Source: Echinococcus granulosus
Taxonomy: Eukaryota; Platyhelminthes; Cestoda; Cyclophyllidea; Taeniidae
Assembly: GCF_000524195.1 (NCBI RefSeq)
Contig: NW_020170428.1
Coordinates: 384,320-448,319, forward strand
DNA length: 64,000 nt
Reading direction: 5' to 3'
Shown: piece after piece, positions 57,701 to 64,000 of the stretch
Numbering within the stretch: the stretch's first letter is position 1
Layout of the letters: the number at the start of each line of letters is the position of its first letter
Program-made: the position numbers and the translations under genes
The notes under the pieces: model-generated
Database searches by the model: none
Told to the model about the DNA's origin: nothing
The model's input: the letters and a program-made list of their open reading frames with translations, nothing else

Positions 57701-60700
57701 GTAGAAAGAACAGTAAAGACTGCCACATCTACAGCCCGAAGCACAGATAACCAATGGCTGTAAATACATTTGTGCAAACACTTTTGGCCATCTCTTACCA
57801 GTTCTACAAATTTTTCCTCAAAATTACATGCTATGGAACCGGGAAAAAATCCCGGTTTAGTATATCCCGTTACGCCTTTCCCACCTCGGACAACATGCAC
57901 ACGGATGGATGAGTCATCCAACAACTGCCTGGAGAAGCCGGACAACAACGCACCTGGTAGCAGCGCTCCGCTTCCATAATGACGGGTTTCATCTTCTCCA
58001 ACTCCTCTTCCATTCTCTTAAATCCGCCCATCTGTTGCTCCAGGGAAGCTGTCGTGGGATTACTTTGGGCTGCAAACAATGCATCTAGAGCGCGCTCTAA
58101 CCAAGGTCCCAATCGGTTAGCCTGCATGGCGAATTGGGCGCGCAGTTGTTCGTTGCGTTGCTGCTTTGCCAACTCCGATTCCAGGGCTGAGTCACGCTCA
58201 GGCACCAGCTTCTGAACGCAGCCCCAGCGGTCGTGAAGAGTCTACAGAGGCAGTAGGAATAACTTTGTGCAGTATTTTAGGTCAATATGACTCCATGGTG
58301 GTGGATCCACTTAACCCTCAACCCATAACTAGCACAGCTAATCATGCCCTGACCTCATTAAAAGTTATTCACTCTGGTCTTGGGGCTAGATGGCATCAGG
58401 ATGGATGGTGTATGATACGCCTTTGGAAACTGCCGCGCTCTAGGGGCAATCCTCATCACCTCGTCCCTCACTCCACACTTGTAAGGTACGCACGACTTCT
58501 TTTGGAAGAAATCTTGCGTGCAGCAAAGACGCAACGGTCCGTTGAAGAACGATACACATACGATACAGGTTCAGAAACCTCCAGGAAGAAGGAAGGCCCT
58601 GTTCTTAGTCTTACATGACAATTCAAAGTAGATTTATAAGTCGAAAAGGCATCAAATAGAGCACTGTCTGCACAGAGATCCTATTTTCTCTCCTTCTATA
58701 TCTTGCGACCTCTGCATTTCCATAGTGGGTTAAGGCAGGCTATCCTGCCCTATGTGTCAACTTTACTGCCCCAAAGCCTCACCTCGTGTGTAATCATGGT
58801 GTAGGGATTGACGGCCACCTCACGTGGTAGGTCGTGCTGTTCAACCAAACGGTCAATTTCACCAGCCTCGCGAAGCATTGAATTCAACTCCTCCTGGGCT
58901 GCGGGCAATGCGCGTTTGAAGGCTTCGTGGCCGTTTATCAGTTGCTAAAAGGTCACGGGGGAAATTACAGTTTTATAGGCTCGATTACTTCCCCAGAGGT
59001 GTATCGGGTGTTCCAACAATGGCAGCGTGGTGGAACATACTGACTACACAATGTGGTTATTCTCCTCACCAATTCGATAAAAATCTGGTGCCAGCCTCCA
59101 AGTCCCCATAGATACTTATTAAAGGAATATATTAGGTTTGAAGGTGTAGCTACCCACCTATCATCTACCTATTTTACGGTTTTGTCCTGATAGCAAGAAA
59201 ATGAGACTGAGGGGGTGAGGGGTAAACTCACCGAAACCTCTTCCACTCGATCCGCAATGAACATGTCTTGCAAATCTTCCTCCGCCTGTTCCAACCAATT
59301 GGAAAAGGGCTAAAAATCTGTAAGTTTTTCAGAGCGGTAGAACCTACACCAACACGTCTAGCGAAGGATTGTTGCAGATTGTCAATCTTCTTTAACACCT
59401 CCAACCGTTTCTACAAATACATCCAGTGAGGCTCAGGTGTGACAACACTTACGTCAATTTCTTCTTTCCTCCTAGCTGATATCTCTCCCAGCCTGTCCCA
59501 CTGAGAGACAATATCTTGTGTCCTCTTGTTCACACTGATCACATCCTCGTATTGAAGGGCACTAAAGGGAGAAGAGTAAAGAATTGTGCGATAGGTCATA
59601 CTTCAGTTCCTCCGCGATTGATACAATCCTCTCGACACGATTCTGATGAGCACCTAGATCAGTCTCGAAGGCGTTCTGCTTTTGGGCCATAGCAGTAAGC
59701 TCAGCATAGGAGGCATTTTCGTAGTCGCGTGTACTCAATGTCGCCTCCTTGTCCTTGGACCAGGCCTCATGGGTAGAGCACTTCAATCTGAACTTTTTGA
59801 CTAGATAGTCAAGTTGTTCCAAACGACGAATTTCGTTAAGAAGCCAGTCCTGAAAGGTAGAAACCAAGCATGAAGGGACCAAGGGGTGGAGGCATACATG
59901 GAGTTAAGGCGAGTGACCACAATTGGAATGGAGGGGTAGCCGGATGGCTGGATGACTTTGAGATGGGTAACATGACGGATAGGGGGAAAAATTGGTGGAA
60001 TAATGATAAACTGATCTAGGATAAAATCATACCTCTTCAGTGACTTCTCAAATCAGTCGATTATGGCAGATAAAGGTCCATATTTGCACAAACAAACCCA
60101 CTTCAGATCTTAGAATTTGCTCACAAACCGATGGAACCGGAGCAAAGGGAATGCGATGATGAGGGAGTGAGCCAATGAACCGTCAAGACAATGAATGTGC
60201 AGATCGCTGCCAGATGGATGGAAGGTGAAACGGGATAGATAGACAGGTCGTGGAATAGACGGCAGGATAGATGAATGATAGGTGAATAGATGATTTGTGA
60301 AATCCTTTTTTAAAACAAGAATAAACTGGGGATAAAGCAAGGTCAGATGATGTATGGGTGAATGGATGAGTAAATAGGTGAATACTTCCGAGTCAGACAG
60401 GTAAATATGTAGATATATTAAGGAAAAATGAATGTGTGGAGTAATAAAAGGCGGATCAGGGGTCAGTAGAAGAATGGTTGAATTGGGTAAGAAATGAGCG
60501 AGGATAGATGAACGAAAGCAAAGGTATAACCGCCGACAAAGAAAGGGTGGATGCAACTGTGGTGGATGAAGTAAATGGTACACAGACACGTCCCTGAAGG
60601 AACACATCTAAGGTGGATGAAAGGAGAAGTGAAGAAGAGTGTGCTAGGTAGATGAGTTTTTTGGAGGTGTAGAGAGGTCAACTCCTTACAAGTGCTTGTC

Positions 60701-63700
60701 AGTAAGAATTTCGCAAGAGCGTACAAATGTGTCATGGTTCTTGACAAAGGATTTGACACGACATTTACCATCCACCTGTACTCTTCAAATTCAGCACTAA
60801 AATACGATGCCCCTGTTGTTTTTGTTTTTTCCCACAAAAATGACAGGATTTGATAGCACTTTTAAGGAAAGTGAAGTGCGTTTAAAAACATAAGACATCA
60901 CTTTTAAACAGATAAAAAATGAAGTTCTTCACCATCGCACGTCGAGTAACAGAAAATTAGGCGTTAGGACATCATTACTTGTTGGAAAGCTTTTTCAACG
61001 CCCCCATAAATCAACTGTAGCTACTAGAGCTGGTCAGTCATGTGAAGCGCTTTCCACTTTTCAGACCACTCATGCTCGACTTCACCGGGATAACTTTACC
61101 ACTTCATTAGGCACGCATGCTGCTGATCTGATCCGTTTGAGGTATTGTTGAGTGGACTGCCAAGGGACAAGGTGAAGGAGCTGCTGATGCCGAAATGAAC
61201 AAGGTAGGTGCAGGATTGGTTGGGGAGATAGATTTGACAAAATCCATCGTCGTTGACAGCTTTAATATTTCTTATAAAACCAGCTCATAAGCCAGGGATT
61301 ACAACCATCAACATCTGTCTGTTTGGCCTTAAAGGGAGAAATCTGCTGCATGGAGAGCAAATTTTAGGGTCATGGATGCCTGTTTTACTGCGAAATTCGC
61401 CTCTAGTCACTATCAAGATTGCAACATAAAGTTTGGTGGCCTTGCACCCCCTGATGGTTCCCATCTACTTGAAGCAGGGGAAAAAACTGTAAATGAACCG
61501 GCAAATAAATTGGAAGAATAAAAAAGTCGAGTTGCCGTCGATACTTTGCATCAAGAAAAGCTTCATATAATTTAAGGGATCTCTGAAATTTATAAAAGTC
61601 ATTACTTAATCAACGTCAAAGAGGGACCAGACGGGAAAGCATCATCATCCAAGGAGACAAGAAACGCAGATCTCTTNNNNNNNNNNNNNNNNNNNNNNNN
61701 NNNNNNNNNNNNNNNNNNNNNNNNNNNNNNNNNNNNNNNNNNNNNNNNNNNNNNNNNNNNNNNNNNNNNNNNNNNNCAATCGACTGCCCTGCCGGTGGCA
61801 TAAAGGCAGGTTTGTGAGCAAGTTTCAGACGCGTTTGGATTGTATTATTTAAAGCTTCCAACAACGCCTTGTCCTCCACACGTGGTGGTTTCGCTGAACC
61901 TCCGTAGGCCGTATATTGAGCAAGCTTTTCTTTGGCATGAGGCAAAGTACCATCCGTTGTTTTATCCTATAAGGGTGGACATTTTATTATGTGGTTTATT
62001 TAAACTCCGAGGCTTCAGTTTTCTTATTGACTCCGTGACCCGACTTTCATGCCTATATTTTCCCTCCTGGGACAAAATATCACAGCTTCAATGGTGGTTA
62101 GCGGCTGCATTAGTGGCGGTGGTAAGCAAATCCACCCACTAAATACCATGTTCAAACGCTACAAAAGTAGGAATTTTGTGGACAGCTATAGCCACAAAAT
62201 CTTACAAAGAGAGGTTGTTGAGGCTACATTCATATTTTAGCGGTGATACAAGTTTCTCATTTCACTAGAAGACTCGGGTTCTATGATTTGCAAGCAAAAT
62301 GAGGCCTCCTTTATGTCTCTAGTAATTGAAGGAAAGCTAGACAGACAATTGGATAGAGTCAAAATAAAAACAAGGTGGTGAGACGCACAAACGAAGGAAA
62401 GTCGTCGATTTTGTGTCACCGCTTTTAAGCATATTTCTCTACTCTTAAGAACTCTAAGCCCGGTAGACCCTGTTCGTAAGGACAAATGGTGAATTCGTTC
62501 AAAACCGAGTAAATGTACCACTAAGGTGATTGAGATCCTTCCGTAGACCTTCATTTACTGGTCGAGTATATTATGACCACTAGTAGGACTCTGGTTTACT
62601 CACGTCATTCATCAACCAATCTTTTTATTTTAATAATAAACCCGCATTTACACTGAAGAACCCTACAGTATCCTAGGCTTTAATGGAAACCGGTCAACGT
62701 ACCGCTAGGAAGGGGATCTGATTATTAATCCATTTAAGGAGATCCGAGGCCAGAGCGGCGTACTCCTGCATTAATTTTTCCGTGTCTTGATTGGACTTCA
62801 AAACTTTTGCTATCTTATTAGCAGCTGATTCAGTCTAAGATGTAAATAAAGGTACTCAACCTTAAAGGTCTCACTGAAAACATTTAACCAATTTAAGAAC
62901 GTACGTTGTGAGCATTTGCAAATGCATGATAATAAGCAGCAACATAGGTCATAACAGATCGTTCATCCGGTCGAATTGTATTAACCATATCTATTACCAA
63001 AAAAGAGACCTTTATTTTGTTTCAAAAATAATCCAATACATTCAAGGTGTAACATCCACAACGACAAAACGACAAACGTCACTCACCCCTATACTCGTAA
63101 AGGGTCGAAAAAGCTACCTGAGTAAAGTTTTCTATTATAGATGACTCCAGAAACATCTGATTGACTTTATTGTTGACATGAAAGGTAGCAGGGGAAACAA
63201 CAGCAAAGAAATAACGAACCTTCAGCGTCCAACATCTTGGGAATGTCAAGATATTTCTCCGCCACATCGAAGGCATAATTTAGATTTTGAATCGGATTTT
63301 CCTGCAAAATGGGATGTTTTCCTATCAGTAATTTTTGTTTTATTTTTACAAAAAAATTAAATAATGTCAATCACCTTTGAGAGTTTGGCATAGTCAATAA
63401 GATCCGGACGATGTCGATGTATGAGAGCGCAGAAAGCAAGTCCATCCTTCCAACTGAGGTTTAAAAGGGGTATTTCTTTATTTTTAAAACATTCAGAGGG
63501 AAAACCTTGAGTAAATGGAGGAAAACCCACCTCGTATGAAAGTTTTGAACATTTACGTTACTATAGGGTGCTGTTTTTCGCTGACACCAAAGCAGTAATC
63601 CCTCTTTGGCGTGAAGTTCTTTACAAAAAATAAACAAGTGAAAAATACGGGAGTGACGCTTAGAAAACAACTAGTGCCTTATCAAGCCTTATCACTCAAT

Positions 63701-64000
63701 TGAAAGCCACGTATGCAGACAAAACTGAAAACAAAAATTTTGCAGAAGAAAAACGCACATTCTGAATATTTCTTAAAACATGCATTACCCTCTACAGTGA
63801 TGTCTTGAATGCAGAATCGTAAAATGATAGTCCAGATCATTCCAAGAGTCATTTTAATATTCCCGTCAACAATTTCTAAAAGAAATACCTAAAAGAGGTA
63901 TCTTACGTTCAGCACCGATTGAAACAAGTTGAACACCCTTGCTTTCAATATACTTTAGAGCCTTGTTAACATTTGTAATCATGTGAAAACGCATTTTTCC
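45725..64000 (-). CDS. ACTN: Alpha-actinin, 5' end beyond the window
   Basis: F-actin cross-linker (two CH domains, four spectrin repeats, EF-hands). Exons in transcript order on the minus strand: 64000-63907 (runs off the edge), 63875-63789, 63618-63531, 63453-63375, 63301-63220, 62990-62905, 62834-62703, 61966-61777 (enters a gap), then 59849-59602, 59561-59453, 59410-59348, 59309-59232, 58944-58783, 58241-57954, 54078-53797, 50413-50255, 45883-45725. CH1 end: [40 protein letters not shown]2: [60 protein letters not shown]. Neck/R1: [17 protein letters not shown]1-R4: [127 protein letters not shown]-terminus: the EF region and [19 protein letters not shown]. Part of R1 is lost in the gap at 61677-61776. 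Both EF-hand 1 ([12 protein letters not shown]) and EF-hand 2 ([12 protein letters not shown]) lack key ligands, suggesting a calcium-insensitive, muscle-type protein. Confidence 0.96.
48097..49022 (+). pseudogene. Unassigned exon-like pair inside an alpha-actinin intron
   Basis: The first block, 48097-48467, follows an acceptor CTACCCAG and is open for 123 codons ([20 protein letters not shown], then [37 protein letters not shown]), ending TYTLYYYQK at a GTGACA donor. The second block, 48839-49022, follows CAACAACAG and is open to a TAG at 49020-49022 ([20 protein letters not shown], then [18 protein letters not shown]). Composition looks protein-like in both. As spliced, the frames do not match: block 1 ends in phase 0, but block 2 needs one extra base, and the in-phase reading hits a stop after 11 codons. 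So it is either a decayed gene copy, a gene with a different donor, or two unrelated ORFs. I do not recognise the family. It is antisense to alpha-actinin. Confidence 0.35.
50086..50185. other. Assembly gap (100 N)
   Basis: A fixed-size N run in the last alpha-actinin intron, 70 bases below the EF-hand exon. No coding sequence of alpha-actinin is lost here, since the flanking exons join in frame. Confidence 0.98.
51314..51331. repeat. AC microsatellite
   Basis: About nine CA dinucleotides in an alpha-actinin intron. Confidence 0.85.
53153..53172. other. Perfect 8-bp hairpin with GATA loop
   Basis: GCGTGGCC and GGCCACGC pair perfectly around a 4-base GATA loop. It is followed by a pyrimidine-rich stretch and, at about 53210-53235, a CTTTCTCCTAAGGGAGAGG-like second inverted repeat. 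It lies in a locally GC-rich part of an alpha-actinin intron. The local density of inverted repeats hints at a structured RNA or an element end, but I cannot name one. Confidence 0.5.
54079..57953 (-). other. Intron of alpha-actinin before the EF-hand part
   Basis: This 3.9-kb intron joins MEAERCYQ to QLQENG. I see no convincing gene inside. The minus-strand ORF 57948-57574 is open for 124 codons but begins inside the intron's donor side and has no recognisable motif. Confidence 0.6.
59880..60640. repeat. Degenerate ATGG tracts in an alpha-actinin intron
   Basis: Loose GGATGGATG/GGTGAATGG units occur throughout, and they generate long open but meaningless frames on the minus strand (60110-60837). 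Similar tracts sit in the tankyrase introns. Confidence 0.7.
61677..61776. other. Assembly gap (100 N) cutting an alpha-actinin exon
   Basis: The exon 61966-61777 is still coding (PPAGQSI) where the N run begins. The next recognised exon (59849) starts at DWLLNEI. The roughly 20 residues expected between them (an INxAW-type stretch of spectrin repeat 1) are not visible on either side, so they are probably inside the gap. Confidence 0.95.

Noticed and set aside
57574..57948. Minus-strand 124-codon ORF below an alpha-actinin exon
   Set aside because: It continues from the exon's donor into the intron. The aligned alpha-actinin sequence jumps to 54078, and the ORF shows no family motif.
58166..58618. 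Plus-strand 150-codon ORF
   Set aside because: Its left part is the antisense shadow of an alpha-actinin spectrin-repeat exon (57954-58241). The remainder has no recognisable content.
60110..60837. Two long minus-strand ORFs
   Set aside because: They are generated by the degenerate ATGG tract, and the composition (His/Ile/Leu/Pro periodic) is that of a tetranucleotide repeat.
1..64000. CRISPR arrays, operons, bacterial-type mobile elements
   Set aside because: The sequence is clearly eukaryotic (spliced genes throughout). No regularly spaced repeat-spacer array, Shine-Dalgarno-led gene chain or insertion sequence was seen.

Overview
The window is nuclear DNA of a parasitic flatworm, most likely a tapeworm. 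It is intron-rich, with many very short GT-AG introns (34-63 nt) beside multi-kilobase ones, non-coding DNA of moderate GC content, degenerate ATGG/ATCC tracts in introns, and proteins that are recognisable but diverged orthologues of animal genes. The organism call is inference from gene structure and style, because no marker gene settles it. Four 100-N runs (13593-13692, 32291-32390, 50086-50185, 61677-61776) are scaffold gaps of nominal length.

Layout, left to right. A phosphorylase kinase gamma subunit lies on + (2355-6926). It converges on a GCP60/ACBD3-like Golgi protein on - (9071-12850) that has the Q-rich and GOLD parts but no acyl-CoA-binding domain. An ATG16L1-type autophagy protein on - (14547-17924) is head-to-head with a tankyrase on + (18708-32455), with 783 bp between their start codons. 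The tankyrase runs tail-to-tail into a nucleobindin on - (32596-35449). Next on - comes a 545-residue protein (35953-40960) with two tandem FAR1/ZSWIM3-N-like zinc modules. A small two-exon ribonuclease kappa gene lies on + (42411-42862). The rest is the minus-strand alpha-actinin gene (45725 to beyond 64000), whose N-terminal exons run off the right edge.

Every gene except alpha-actinin (edge plus gap) and tankyrase (C-terminal tail in a gap) closes as an exact multiple of three when the splice sites given here are joined. This strongly supports the exon models. The genes do not form a pathway cluster. The functional themes are glycogen mobilisation and muscle (PHKG, alpha-actinin), Golgi/secretory calcium handling (GCP60-like, nucleobindin), autophagy (ATG16L1), poly-ADP-ribosylation (tankyrase) and V-ATPase-associated function (RNASEK).

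Between and inside the genes are copies of at least three dispersed repeat families and a few possible nested exon sets that I could not assign: + strand 10722-11117, 44299-44759 and 48097-49022. The points I find most worth a second look are the tandem zinc-module gene with an intron at the equivalent place in both modules, and the GOLD-domain protein lacking its acyl-CoA-binding domain.
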